Below, piece by piece: positions 18,801-32,629 of a DNA stretch of 64,000 nt (position 1 is its first letter; each line of letters begins with the position of its first letter). The position numbers and the translations under genes are program-made. A model generated the notes under the pieces. That model ran no database searches. It was given only the letters and a program-made list of their open reading frames with translations, and was not told the origin of the DNA. Origin of the DNA: Diplonema papillatum. Its lineage: Eukaryota > Euglenozoa > Diplonemea > Diplonemida > Diplonemidae. The DNA is taken from the NCBI GenBank assembly GCA_030068145.1, contig JAPJBO010000865.1, positions 1 through 64,000 of the forward strand, in the 5' to 3' direction.

Positions 18801-21800
18801 CCCCTTGAACTAAGTAGAACAGAAACATACAGTCTCGGTAATCGACCGCATGAGAGATTGCAAACGCTGCCGACCAGTTGTGTGTCGTCGCTTTTCTTCG
18901 TCTTCTTCGTCTGAGTCCGGTTCAGGAGAGTCGGCCTTCTGGAGAGCCTTAGAATACACACTCATGAAAGCTTCAAGGGAGTACTGATAGATGGAGTTGA
19001 TCTTTGCCAGCCTGTCAATTTCGAAGAAGATCAAACTGCCCCGGGTGGCTGCTGGCTTGTACACAAGGCGCTGTTCCATAAGCTCCTCTTGTGTGACCCG
19101 GTCATCGATCAACGCCTTCGCGATCATTCCTGCTTGCTTCTTTGTATCTTCAAGGTTGGTAATCAGCACAACGTTTTCCAATAAATCGCCTTCAGCATTC
19201 GACAGCTCGATGAGCAACTTATCTTCACAGCTGGATAGGTCGATTTTATACTGATTCATTTGGCGTATGAGTGCAGCGCGCCTTTCTTCAAGCTCTGGGC
19301 GCTCCATGTTGACCACAACTGCGAGAAGTTGGTCTTCCAGCCCGGACTCTGTGACCATGAAATTGACGAGGGTCGTTTGTGCGTTCAGTTCCGGTTTGTA
19401 GTGCGGATTAGGATGCTTTGTCTGTAGGTACAAGCGGAAAGTGCTGATATTGACATCCACATCCTTGTCACCGACTTTGCATGTGTATGACGTACCCTTC
19501 CTGGCAAACTCTTTGGAGAGGATCGGGTCCAGAATTGGATCGATGGTCTCCGGCAGGTTCTGGATGAGGCAAGGGAGCCCCATTTGGAGGCAGTGGATGA
19601 CATCGTCGAGGTACCTTGTGTTCCCTTGCTGTGTGACAACCAACCCATGGCTGGCTTCTTTCGCCTTGATCCATGTGATGCCTTGCAGTTGGGGGTCGAT
19701 GAGCAAGGGCCATCGCTTCGCTGTTTTCACGATGGCACCGTTTTCGGTCGAGATCCGATCGGTAGGCAAACCTTCGTTGTTCCAGGCGGCGACTTCGGCC
19801 TCCGATGTGAGAATCCCGGTCACAACATCCTGGCCTTCCATATGCGGAATGCGGCGCATCTGCACATCTTTGTTGAGGTGGTCAATCAACCGCTCTCGGT
19901 ACTCACTGCTGAAAGGCCCAGCGTACGAGATGAAAGCTGCTGCGACCAAAACATCACCGACCAGCTGATGCATGCCTTCGCGCAGTTCCTCAACAGTGCG
20001 GCTCCATCTGATGTTTTCGTCAGCGAGACCGCTGACCAGACGCTCTGCAATGTTCATCTTTAGACGGGTCGATTCGACTTTTTCCTTCAGAATTCGGGAT
20101 TTCTCGCTTGCGGTGTTGTGCGCTTCGACGAGAGCGTTCAGCTTGTTGTTCAGGTTCGTGACATGGTCTTGGACAGCTTGGAACTGACTCTTCGAGACCT
20201 CCAGCCGTTCGCGTGCTTCCTGCAGCTTTTCTTCCTTCGGGCGGACCTGGCAGCGGAGGGTGTGGTATGCATCCATGTTGCTGACCCAGGCTGAGAGGCA
20301 GGATGCGGCTTCGGACTTCGATTTCATGCACTCTGCATCGAAATTGGGGTCACGCACCCACACTTGGATGGCATCTATGCACGGCTGTGGGATGTCATTG
20401 GACATGTTCGCACCGAAGTCTTCAAGCTCTTTCAGCCATTGGCTGATGTTCGACATCATTTTCTTCGCATTGCTCCAGTCCTTCGCGATTTCAGGACGTG
20501 GGATCCGGTTAGGGTGTGCTGTGAGGCACATCACAGCTGCGGTCACCATCAAAACTTCTTGGGGCGGCTTCGTGAACGATTTTAGCTCTGTCAGGGACGC
20601 TTTGTTCAGGCTTTTCAATGCCGCCTTCGCCCGCTCTACCAGTGGCTGGGCTGCGGCCAAGTCGCGTTCGGCTTCTGCTTTCAATGCGTCGGTTTCTGTG
20701 ACCAGCTTTTCCGTCTTCTTCTTCTCCACTTCCGCCCGCTCCGCTTCCTCCTGGATTGCGGCCTTGTCTGTAGAAACCTGTTCCATCAGTGTCGCCACCT
20801 CTTGAGAGGCCATGCGCACCTCGGTGTCCTCATCCTTCAATTTGACTTGCAGCTCATGGACAGAGTCTTTTGCCAGCTTGATCTTGTGAATTCCGTCAAC
20901 TAACCGCCTCGTTTTTTCGGCCTGCTGCAGGCGCTTGTCGCGAAGCATGTTTTTGTATGTGGAGATGAGCTCCATGAAGCTTTTCGGTGTCGTGTAGCAG
21001 TACCGACGGTTCTTCGCCTTGTACTCGTCTGCCAAGGATGTCACGAAAAGGTGTGTCTCGGAGATGCTGCTGGCGCATGCGTCCACTAAGCTGCTTTCGC
21101 CTGAGAGCGCGAAGTCGGGCGCTGACAAGAATCGGCGAGAAACGGAAAACAACGCCTCCGGGGCCCACGAGTGGAACCAGTCGATTACTGTCGTTGTCGC
21201 CAACGCGGGGAAGTGCCGGCACCATGTCGCAAGCTGCTGCCCCACTGGGGAGAAGCAGAGGACTGTGTGCAGGTTGGCCTGCACTTTCGAAATAAAGTAC
21301 TTCCAGCAGACCTCCTTGTTGTGGTAGTCCGGGTGTTGCCGCTGACGCAGCTCCGGCAGCATTGCATGAGTGATCTCGTCGGCTACCTCTGGTTCAAACA
21401 GGTTTGGCACATTGCCTGAATTGAGCATGTCGTTCAGAACCACCAGCTGCTGTGAGCATACGATTTGTGCATCGGTGATGACAAACGCAAAACGCTGGTT
21501 TTTGCGCCCGCACTTTATGTACAGCTCTGAGACGTTCCTTCGGAAGTCACTTCCATTGTAGGTTTGGGTGACCATGATCTGATAAGCGTCCATTTCGTTA
21601 ATGAAAGCCGACAGACGGCTCAGTGACTGTTTTCCAGACCCCCCAACACCGATTAACAGGGCATTGCCATTCGGCCTGGACAGAATCCTGCAGATCCGTG
21701 TTACGTGCTCCATGGCTTGGTTGAAGAGAACTAGGTCCATGCGAGCACGCGTTGTGTCTTCGTTGTACTCGTCCAACTTGCCCTCCAGGAAAACGCTCAG

Positions 21801-24800
21801 TTGCTCGAAGGAGTCGATTTGGTCGTAGATATCGATCTCATCGCCGTGCTGCCCGAAAGGCGCCCACAAGTTGGGCTCGCGGAGAACATCATCAACCACC
21901 ACGACATCGCTGAAGTACTTGGTCACGACTTGTGCACACAGGGAGTCGTACTCCGCTGTTTCGTGTTCATCCACCATCCGGTCTCTGAAAACTCGCTCGC
22001 ATTCATGCTTCCAAAGCCGGATGAAGAGGATCGCATCACCATCATGGAGTGCACGCATCGTGCTCGTCAGTCCTTGGAAGACATTGCTCACCTCTCGGAG
22101 ATTCCAATGGTAGTGGAACTTGGCAGCTGTCGGGAGGAACTGTTCCCGCATAGCCTGCAGGAGCTCTACTGTTGCGTTCACCAGTATCGGGACGAGGTTC
22201 CTCACATGCGAGCTCCAAGACCTCACATGTGCAGCCAGGAGACTCTGGTAGATTGTGGTCAGGTCCTCCCCTCCTGGCATGCTCAGGGCGAAAACCGAAA
22301 ACCAGCGCAGGGCGCGATCTAAAATCGTGAAGGAACCCGCCTTGTGATTCATCGATGCCACAAGCTGGATCCCGGCAACGTGCTTTTCAACCCCAGGGCT
22401 CCCCCTGTCGAACCAGAAGCCGTAGTCGAGGTACTGCCTGAGAAGTGCAATCGGCTCCTGTGTGCCGTATTTGTCGGGGAGCGGCATGTTGAGGTCGTCC
22501 ATGAAGAAAACCAGCTTCTTCCGCCCTGGTGGGTGCCATTTTCTCCCACTGCGCTCGAGATTCGCTTCCAAAACTAATTGGAATGTCCTGGCGGTCGTTT
22601 TCGCATTGAAAGAGGTGTGTCTTGTCATCCAATTGGTGGAGTCCAGCCCAGCCAACTTCGACAGCACGATTTTGCTCTTCCCAGTGCCTGCCATCCCCAC
22701 CAGGAGGACAGGGTGCTGCTGGGTCATGAGCAGCTGGAGCATTTGCTGCATGCGGACTGTTTCCGCAGTCTCGACCAACTGCTCCGACATGGGCAGGTCG
22801 GGGTCTGTCTTGTACTTCGCCACCAACTCATTCCAGGAGCAGAACTCGTGGTGAGTCTCCTTGCTGATGTAGAAGTCGAAGACCTGGTACTTCTCGTCGC
22901 AAATGCGTACCCTGCTCTGCATCTCGCGCACCCACCACTTCGAAAAGGCTGCACGGTAGTCGACACGTCCATCGGAGGCCAGAGCACCACCGAAGGCCCA
23001 GACGAGGGCGAAGCAGAAGTACTTTTCGTACACTTCCTGCGGCGAGCCGTGTGGCACATTGTGCAGCAGCGCGTCGAGGAGGGCACAGAGAGTCTGGACG
23101 AGGCTTATGTCTGCGATTTGCACCACTGTTGCAATCCCCTTTTTCAATTGTTCGAAAACGGATGGCAAGTACGAGTCGAAGAAGGAGTCGAGGTAGTTGT
23201 GTTCACGCTCGTCTTCCCTGCTGAGCAGCCAGCGGTCTACAAATGGGTTCCATCCGACGTCGACGTCGTTGATGTAGAGGATGCCTGCACGTGATACAGT
23301 GGCCGGCGATGCGTTTTGTAGCTGAGAGATTTCGAATACCATCCGCATCGATGGGGTCAGCGGGATTCGGTCGTTGTTGGCGAGAGTGAGCATCTTGTTA
23401 TCGTCCATGACGGTGTTCATTGATTCGATCCATTCCGCGTCAATGATGCCGTCGAGCACGATCCACTTTCGACATGTGTTCGTCTTCGACAAAACGCTGA
23501 ACTCTTTGAAGATGTGCGCCAAGTGTCCTTCCCTCCACTCCTTTGTCTGCTCGTGTGTCGTGCCGTACATCTCGTTCGCAGTGATCGCTTTCGGGTTCAT
23601 AGCTCTCACTTTACACCCACCAGCTTCCTGCAAAAACGCCGCACGAAGCGCGTTCCTGCACTCAGTTTTCCCGCACCCCGCAGGGCCCAGGACGAACACG
23701 GAATGCCGGACACGCAGCAGCTCGTCGAACTGCAGACACTTTTCGACGAAGGTGTCGTTTTCGCCCGCGAAAAGCTGCAGCTTCGCGCATGCCACCCGAA
23801 GGCGGCCCTTCAGCTCCTCGTCGACCTTCCGCGCAACGGCCATCGAAGGAAACAGGGCTTTGATCAGCCCGCGGAATACGTAAACATCGTCTTTGGACAG
23901 TTTCGCTAAGTTCGTGTCCCGCAGGGCTCGGAGGAGGATCAACTTTTCGTCGAGGGTCTGTTCGTCTCTCCGGAGGGTCCCGGCGATGACCAGAACGCTC
24001 TTCACCGCCCGGAGCCCCCAGTCGTAGTGCAGCTGCTGTGAGAGGAGCTCCTTGTTCAGCTTGTAGAGCTGTACGAACTTCAGCGCGAGGCTTTTCGCTT
24101 CGACGAAGCCTTCGGCCGCGAGCAGGATTTCGCAGATGTTTTGGATGTCGGGCACCACCATCGCGCACGGCCGGAACAACGACTTGATGTTTTCGGGCAG
24201 CTCTGTGCGCCCCGCATATCCTGGGTTCATGGTAACAAACGCCCCGCACGTCGGGACCAGCGAGATGTCCTCCTCGTTCGCGAACTTGAAGATCTGCTTT
24301 CGCATGCGCAAGCCGTACAAAATCGACGAAATCTGAGTCGCGACCACGGAGAGCACCTCGATCGAAATCCGGTTGAACTCGTCGAAACAGCCCCAGCACC
24401 CAGACATGGCGAGGCCTTTGAATATGCGGCCCAGACCTTGGTAGTTCATTTGGTCAGAGCAGTTGAAGACGTAGCATGCAATGCCTAGATTCCGCGCGAG
24501 GTCTTTTGTTGTCTCTGTCTTCCCCGTCCCGGCTGGGCCTGCAGGTGCTCCGCCTTGCATCAGCTTCAGAGCTTGGGTAAGAGTGATGTAGCATCTGTCG
24601 GTTAGTTTCGTGACCACCAAACAGCCGCAAAGCCCGACGTACTCGTAGCCATGGGCGAACTCTGAGTCGCAGATTTTGATGACAACACCCTTTGCTTCGT
24701 GCCAGAGGTACCGCAGCTGGCTTTGCCAGGTGAAGTGAGTGTCATTCTCGGCTTTCTCGTCAATGAGCCACTGTATGATGTCGCGGTTGTGCACATCAAT

Positions 24801-27800
24801 GGTGATCAGGTGGACTAACATCGAACGGTCGTTCGTGGACAGCTCCCCGAGGACCAGGCGAATCTCTTCGGACAGCTGCTTTTGCTGCAGCTGCATGTGG
24901 TCCTTCATGGCCAGCTCGTTGCCATCTTCCAGCTGAGCGAACGCCGAGTTCGTCTCCCATGTGAACTGCAGCCGGGAGGCGACGATGACCGCTTGGCAGC
25001 AGCAGTTGAAGATCCACGATATCCTCGGCTGCTCCATGTAGCTGCTGTTCGCCTCATCGATTTTGGCTTTGATCGATGCCCTCACGACATCGATACAGCC
25101 AGACAACCAGTCCTCGACGGCACCTTGGCAAGTGTACTCGTACGCAAGCGGGACCTTCTCTCCCTGGATCGACACGATCCCGTGAACTGTCGATGGCCGG
25201 TCAGGCAAGAAATTGAAGGTGTCGACTGCATCGACAATCTTGCTCATGTGAGTCATGATCTCTTTAGGCTGTGATCCTTTCGACAGAATGTCTACAAGGT
25301 CGGCATCCGCCAAGAAGAAGAACCGTGGAAACAGCCGCTTTTTCGACTCGAGGTAGTCGGCGAGCGCCTTTTCGCACTGCCGGAGGACGTCGAGCACGAT
25401 GCCCAGAACCTCTTCGATGTCGTCGTCGCGCTCGAGAACCTTCTTCAACAGGTCGCTGCAGCAGACGCTGACGACGTTCTCGTGGTGCCTGATCTTGTCC
25501 ATCATCTCGCGGTACAACTCATCAGCGGACTCGAACACTTTGGCGTCGTCGGGCAGTGACACACGGATGTCCTGCGACTTCACAAAAATGGGGTACAGGT
25601 TGGTCCACCGCTTCTGTGCATCCAGCCAAATCAAAAGGGTGGATTCGATCTTACCGAGGTTGTCCATCCATTTTGCCACGGGCTCCTGGAAGTACGCCAC
25701 GAACCGATTTGACTGCATCTGCTGGAGCAGATTTGTGTCCGAATCGAGCTCGTCGCTGATGTCGTCGACTTTGCCCAGTGTCCATGCGGCGAGATTGTCG
25801 TCGTACTCGTACGTAAACTTCTGTGCGTTCCAGGTCGTCGCCACGCGGTTCAGGTTTGTTTCCAGTTGCAGTTCCTTGGTTGCTTTCTCGACCGTGTTTT
25901 GCACGATGTCTTGATGTTCGTGCAGGGAGAGGGACAACAGGTCCAGGAGGGTGCAACTTGTACTGCGGGGGTCGATCGACAAATTCGCATGGTCGGTTTC
26001 CCTCAGGAGCTGGACCCAGTGCCGGTCACGGACGGCTTCCTCCCGCAAGTCTTGAATGAGGGGAAGAGACATCGACATCCGTTTCACGTCCGCCTGCAGA
26101 CCCTCGAAGCACGGCCACGACTTCGTCTTGGTCGGTTGACTTTTCAGCTGCTTCAGAAGTTTGGTCACCTCGTCTGACAGCTCTTCGACGTCGACCGCCA
26201 TGAAGGGTGTCTCGTACCAAAACGCGAATGTGGCCCGCACATGAGCGATCAAGTCCCAGATGCCTTTCAAAAGCCGTAGCTTCTGCCGGCACTCTTTAAG
26301 CAGGCGGAAGTCGGTCTTCTCGAGGTCGAACAGAGCTTGCTCTGAGTTGAATCGGCTGCTTTCGGTCTCCCGACCAAGGAGCTCAAGATGAATGTGGTCC
26401 ATCTCCGTGTACGCAGCGTCTGTGTCGTCCAGATACGAGAATGCGCCCGTGTTGTCGAACATCGCTGCGAAGGAAGACAGGACTTCGAGGAATTCTTGAG
26501 CTTCCTCTTCTACTCTGTCGGCTTCCTGGTCCTGCATTTTGCTGTATTCTTCTCGGATGTTGAGACTCTTCTTGTGCAGGGCCAGCCACGTTTCGGGGCC
26601 GTCGCGCCTCAGGTTCTCCAACTCGGCGACCAGGTCGTCGCTGATGCAGGCCTGCCTCTTCAACATTGCAATCACCTGCCCCATCGGTTCGAACATGATC
26701 TCAACTTTCGGGTTCAGCTGCTTGCACTCTCGCACCCACTTCATCACGGATTTCAGGTCGTCCAGAGATGTGACCTGGATTTCGAGCTCGCTCTCCGCCG
26801 TCTTGACGAAGCTGTACAGCGAGTCGAGTTCGCTGCGGGTCTTGTCGACGAGGTGGTTCACGAAGACGGAGCGCCACTTGGCGCAGCAGTCCCGCAGCGC
26901 GATTTTCATCGGCTTCGCGTCGATCCGCAGCCACGAGCACTGCTGCCCGTCCGGCAGCGACCCGATCGCGTCCTGCACGCGGTTGTACCGACTGATCTCC
27001 GCACTGTAGTCGTCGAGCGACGCGCCGGAGAAGAACGTGCGCTCGAACGACTCGACCGTGATTTCAGCGTCTTCGGGCGGCGGCTGCTGCAGCTGCAGCT
27101 GGCTCTCCGAGGCTTCGGCTAGGTCCGGGGTGTGGTCGTCGATGAACTTCTGGAAGACGCTGTCGAGCTGGGTCTCCCAGAGGTACGCGAAGCCATCGAA
27201 CTGCCGCTGGAAGGCGCGGCACTCGTCGATCGAGGCGCCGACCTGGAGCAGGATCTCGCGGGCCAACTCCTCGCACCGGGTGTGGCCCGCCACCGCCGAG
27301 GAGAACGTGCGGCCGGTGTCGTCGAGCGTCTGGAACACGCCCGCGTACTGCTTGCAGTCGTCGATCCAAGTCTCGACGAGGCTCTCCAACGTCACCCCTG
27401 TGTGGCGAGTGTTCGCCTGCGTCAACGGGGGCGCGAAGTCGCCTCGCACCGGGTTGGCCTTTGTGTCGATGGTGAGTTTGATGTCGAGGAGGGGTATCCC
27501 ACTCTGCTCGCTGAGCCACTCCCCGCTGAGCTGGTTGCGCAGGTTGGCGAGGGCGTGCTCCACACACGCCACGACCAAAGCCTCGCAGCAGCTGTTCACG
27601 TGGGACACGAAGGCGCGCCAGGGCGGGTCGTTTTCGTCGAGCGGCGCGATCGGCGAGGACCGTCGGGCTTTGAAGTCGTTGACGGCCGCGAAGGCGGCGG
27701 CGCAGACCCGCCGCGCCTCCGTCGACTTCGCTGCCGCCTTGCCGCGGCGCCCGGCGTTGTACTCCGCGAATCGGCGCGAGAACTCGTCGCAGGGCATCGT

Positions 27801-30374
27801 CTTCGCCTCCTTCGGGTCCAGCGGCAGGAACGTGTCCTCGGCCGTGAACTGCCGCAGTGCCTTTTCGACCGCGGCGACGGCGTCCCTCAAGCCGCCGATG
27901 GCTGCCGACAGGTCTCCGACCGTCGCCGACACCGACGCCACCCAGCGGCCGACAGACGCGTCGTGCCACGTCAGGTTCCGCATGCCGGAGGCCAGCAGGT
28001 CCTCGCAGTGCGCGAACTCCTCCGCGAAGATGGCCTGCTCCATCGGCAGGACGGTGGCCCGCATCTCGTTGTACTGCCGGCACACCGCCTCGAGTTTGTA
28101 CACCTGGCTCCGCAGCCCCGCCGGGTCTGCGAGGGTGCTCTGCGTCGACGTCGGGACCTTCGATGCGTCCTTCGCCTTGCCGTCGCACTCCTCGATGCCC
28201 TCGATGTACGTCACCTCCCGCAGGAGCTTGGAAAGCTCCTTGTCGAAGTTGACCTGCACTGCGCCGTCGTCGCGCTTCTCGAGAAGCGACAGCTCCAGCT
28301 TCTTCTGCGCGCCGTCGATGCCGCCGACCCAAGTGCCGAGCTGGCTTTGGATGTACTGGTTGATGGTGCCTTGCAGGACGGCGACCAAGGCGGCGGTCGT
28401 CTTCCACTGCTCGGACTGCTGCACCGCCGGCGAGATGAGCTCGTTCATTTTGAGCAGCGGCTGCTCGATGCGGCTGAGAAGGGACCGGGCCCATATCACG
28501 CGTGCGGTCGTCGGCGGCATTCGGTCGTAGATGTCGGCGCCCTGCTTGTCGAAGGCGGCGCCCGGCTTCTGCGGGAACATGCTCCCGTTGGCGCCGGCGG
28601 TGGCCACCAGCTGGCGCTGGAAGCCCCTAGGGTCCTCCAGGCGCCTGTCCCTCGACACGGTGGCGGTGAAGCACTCCTGGGTCGCGAGCAGGTCCTCGTG
28701 GTACGTCCGGATGACGTCCATCTGCCGCTGCTGCCACTCCTGGTGGATCAGCGCCCGGCCCAGGAACCCGTCGAACGAGTCGACCACTTTGAAGAGGTTC
28801 GCGAGGGTGTGGCTGTCTTGCAGCGATGTCACGAACAGTGTCCCCAGCTTCTGTTCAAGCTGCTTCGTCTTCTGGCGGAAGTCTGTGTAGATGTCGTCGA
28901 ACCGTGTGTCCTCGACATCCAGCAAATCAATCCCGCAGTCGTAAAAATCACGGTGTAAACTGACAAAGTCGGTGTACACCGTCCCGATGACAGAGCACGC
29001 TTCGGCACCGTGTGTTCCGCCCACAATCACCCGACCCATTTCGGGGTCCAACCTCCCGAACAGTGTCGCTGTCTCCAGGACATCCAAAAGGTCGTCGCAC
29101 CTCTCTAAAAATCTATCGAGTCGCAGGAAGATGGAATTGTGAAGCTTCCACGGCCCCCTCCGACTCGCTGAGTTGGTTCGTTGCTTGACTTTGAAGTAAA
29201 TCGACTTGAAATGCGTGCACGTGGCAAGGCAGATGCTGAGCCGATGCGACGCATCTTCTGCGTCCAACTGAAATAGCTCGCTGCTATTGATGAACAACCG
29301 GGCACTCTCTATTATGTCGTTGCAGATCTCGCGGAACAGCACGACCAGGCGGGGTACCGTGTTGTAGTACTTCGAGTACTCCCAGAGGAGGAAAATATGG
29401 TGCAGGATTTTTTCGAAGACTTTCGCCTCGACGAGCTCGTCGAAGGAAACGGCAGGGTGGCCAGCCAAGAGCATGAAGGGGCTGTCTTGTCCGTCGCAGA
29501 GGGGTTCCAGAAACCGCAGGTTGCTGCTGGCTTCCAGCGAGGACTGGTGGAGCTCTTCTTGGAGTTGCACGAACGGTCGGTAGTAGCTGCTGTCGGCGTT
29601 CTTCAGGATCGACAGCAGCTTGAGGACAGCCGGCGACGAGAGCTGGACTTCCAACCCGCGGAGGTCGTCGCATTTTTGGCGCCAGAACTTGATCTCGTGC
29701 AGGGCGCTGGGCGTCCCCCGAGTGTCAGGGTGGCTGGATTCGAACAGGGTCGACGGAGACGCGGCTATCGCGTGCCGCATCTGGCTGATCCAACCGACGA
29801 CCACCGACTCGAGTTGGTATACGATTTCCTTGTCCCTGTCGCGCTGCGACAGGTCGACGAGGGTGGGCAGCGGCAGCCGGGACTTTCCCTCGGCGAGCCC
29901 TTGGGTCACCAGCAGCCCGCTGCGGAACCCGTCCATCTTGTCGTTGAGCTGCGGACGGGCAACCTCGGCCACCTGCGCCACGTTTTCTTCGACTTTCAAC
30001 AATGCCGGGTTGATGTGCGACTCCGTGTACAGCAAGCTCTCGAGGGGGTTGGGGTGCAATTCACCGAACTGCACAAGGCGCGAGATGTTTTCGGGCTTCA
30101 CCTGCTTCGCTTCCCTCTTCACGAAGTACAGCACCTTCCTCGCCTTGAAATCCGCGGGGGGCTCCAACAGGAGCTGCAGCACCTGGCCGGTGTACACGAC
30201 GAAGAGGGCGCTGGTTTCCTTGTGATCCAAAAAGTCCTTGAAGACGATGCACGGTTCATCCTCTTCCAGTCGCTCCAAGTCCTTCGGCTTCACCCACGGC
30301 TTGTGCGCCGCCGCAACGCGCTGGATCATCCATGTGATGCGCTTGTCGGTTTGCGAAATGTCATCTCCTTCCAT
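15840..30374 (-). CDS. Axonemal outer-arm dynein heavy chain, beta (DNAH9/11/17) type
   Basis: Motor subunit that hydrolyses ATP to slide flagellar doublet microtubules. Three exons: 30374-18831, 18669-18494 and 18045-15840 (TAA). Introns of 161 and 448 bp have donors GTATGT and GTATGC and acceptors ACACAG and AACAG, and the phases fit (ETT|YAYVSRGLFERHK; PAIADW|CSTASWGAV). The model is about 4641 aa, usual for the family. P-loops lie near residues 1944 (GPAGTGKTET, AAA1), 2228 (GPAGCGKTE, AAA2), 2558 (GMAGTGKS, AAA3) and 2908 (GVGGSGKQ, AAA4); the AAA1 Walker B is CFDEFNRI. The stalk coiled coils and microtubule-binding domain span about 3150-3445. The C-terminus CPLYKTQQRGTGFV...KWIIAGVA matches the beta-chain pattern. 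I chose the ATG at 30374 because family similarity starts there (DKRITWMIQRV); the frame stays open to 31121. Exon 1 alone is 11.5 kb. Confidence 0.93.
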
Positions 30375-32359
30375 GGATACCCCCCTCCTCGCCCTCTGTG
30401 GTAGGTTGTCGCTGCACAAAAGTCGGCAAATACATGGCAGATGCTGGGTGTGTTGAGGTGTCATCTGCAGCTGTGCTTGGAAAGTCGCGAACTGCTCGAC
30501 AAATTTGTTGAAACATTGCACTTGCCAAACATAGTGCCTCATTTGAGTCTCTGACAAGTCCTCACAACTTGCGACTAGGGCCACGGCCGACACCAGCCAC
30601 TTAGCCACCGCATATCCCCTCTCGAGGAGCATGGCAATCAACAGACAAGAGCGAGCTTCGCGCACATCACTCACTTCTGTTGCGCGACACTTCCAAGAAG
30701 AATCGACAGAAAGGTGCCACCGGGCAGCTTGAATCTGCAACTGCATGGGAAACTCCACGGTACTGTGGACCCATTCTTCGTGCAGGCCTTCGCCTTTTTC
30801 GGTCAGACTTGATTGATTGCGTTGCAGAACGAATGAGGACACTGAAACGAACAAGAAACAATAGAAAACCAGGAAAAGAGAAGTAAAACGGATAAAGAAG
30901 AAGAACGCGGGGAAACAAAATTGGGAGGGGGACGGGCTGACTTGTGTGTGGTGTGTGTTCAAGTTTGGTTCAAACGTGATCGTCGATGGTGGGTTGGAAA
31001 CCGCGTTTGTTTTCGCGTTGCTGATCGCCGCGTTTGACACACGAACAAGGACGAGTAGCGTAGTGGGGACGCCTACCCAAACGCCAGTGAGCTGTTCGGC
31101 GTTGCCTGCAAGTCCTTCCACCGATCATTCGAGTGACCCGGCCCTGTGCTACTGGGATAGCACATTACTGTCTAGGGGGGTGGGGGCGCTGCCTCGGTTT
31201 TCCGATGATGCCGTGGCTATCGAGTAGCCCCAGTTTGCCTCAGGGGAGAACCGCCCGAGTCTGCACTGGTTTTGCACCCGCGACGTGTCCCTCTTATTTT
31301 TCCTACCAGCAGATTTCGAGCCGCGGTGGGGGGAGGGACAATGCCGGTTGTGTGTCTGCCCCCTTTTTGTTGGCTCCTTCCTGCTTTCCTTTGAAGGAAG
31401 GAATCAGGGGGTCGGCGGGTGGGGGTGAAACAAAAAAGAAAATTGCAAGCGAGATTCTCAGAGCGAGCCGATTTCTTTTCGAAGAAATAGTGTGCGATTT
31501 GAGCTGCCGACAGCCAGAAGACTGTATATCTCAGTGGTATTCGTGAGCAGCGCAAATGTGGAGTCAACTATTTCCTGCTTTTCCAAAATACTCAGAGGGG
31601 CCGCGTGCGGTGTCTACTTCGACAGAGGCTAGAGGGGGAGAAACGGTACTAGAAATGGGGCTGTCGAACGCTTACGCCCAGCACTGAACCCCGAAGTGCA
31701 CTTGGATCTGCACGGCAACGGCATACTGTCCCCCCCTCTGTTGCTTCTGCAAACCGGCGACCTCCTCGGGCATTTCCTGAACAGCAGGTGCTTATTCAAA
31801 AAGAAAAATGTTTCTTGTGGAGAGAAAACAGGAACTATGAAACTAAAAGGCTCACGCTACCTTCGCGGTGTGAACCGTGCACTCGGCTTGGTGATGCCAG
31901 TGTGCGGCCAACAATGACTGGTTCGGCAGGTGGCCTTCTTTGGTTCTCCTCAGAGGCGGAACATCCACACTGTAATCCCGTGTTCGAACGAGAACAAAAC
32001 GTGGAGTTCTTCCCGGAGAGCCCTTGGTTGGTCACCCTGCTACCTGTCATCGCACCCACTCCATGCGAAGCCCTCGACTCGTTGTTACTTTTCATTTGTA
32101 CACAAATCCTTTTATTTCTTCATCCTGGTGTCACTCTTCATGGCCGCCAGTTGCTGTGAAGTCTTTCGTCACAACAACAGAGCGGCTCTAGGTTATCAGT
32201 GGAACGAGGACGAACGAAAAAAACAGCATTAAACAGGAAAGCAGAACAGGGGGAAAAACACGATCAGTCTAAGTTTAGAAAGAGGAAAGGTGAGAGAGAG
32301 AGAACTGGTTGCCGCAGATCGGACATCAAGCGTGTCTATCAGCGAAACTCACAACGATT
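30375..32359. other. Dynein heavy chain upstream region
   Basis: Nearly 2 kb with no convincing gene. The dynein frame continues open upstream of the chosen start for 249 codons (30375-31121), but the translation includes a hydrophobic, Phe/Ser-rich run typical of pyrimidine-rich non-coding DNA, so it is more likely leader or promoter. A CAG acceptor-like site at 30396 lies 22 nt before the ATG. Nothing recognised between 31122 and 32359. Confidence 0.45.
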
Positions 32360-32629
32360 CTATCCACTCTTGAACAGGAGGATGGCGACCTGTCCGAGGT
32401 AGAAGTAGATGAAGTGCTTTGTCTCGTGTGTCACGTACGAACCGAAGTTTCGTCCGACGATGCAGTGCCAGGTGGGGTTGAACTTCTTGTCGAACTCCTT
32501 CTTGATGAAGGCCGCGATGTCCTTCTCGATGTTGAACTTCTCCAGAGCCTGCGTCGCGCATTCGATGGCATCGCTCTGCATGTCTTCCGACATGTCAGCG
32601 TTCTTGATCACTGCCTTACGTTCAGACAT
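32360..32629 (-). CDS. Dynein light chain LC8, copy 1
   Basis: An 89-aa, intronless gene with ATG at 32629 and TAG at 32360. The product matches the DYNLL/LC8 family over its full length: [18 protein letters not shown], then [40 protein letters not shown] and the terminal [16 protein letters not shown]8 dimers bind TQT-type motifs and sit at the base of outer-arm and other dyneins as well as in many other complexes. The neighbouring heavy chain is a likely partner in the same axonemal complex. A CAG acceptor-like site occurs 32 nt upstream of the start. The coding sequence differs from the copy at 34040-34309 at only four positions. Confidence 0.97.
   Translation of the reverse strand: MSERKAVIKNADMSEDMQSDAIECATQALEKFNIEKDIAAFIKKEFDKKFNPTWHCIVGRNFGSYVTHETKHFIYFYLGQVAILLFKSG

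Noticed and set aside
27037-28958. Long plus-strand open frames (497 and 608 codons) and a 476-codon frame on the minus strand
   Set aside because: They overlap the dynein heavy chain exon in other frames. The region is very GC-rich, which suppresses stops; translations are Arg/Ala/Pro-rich without family resemblance.
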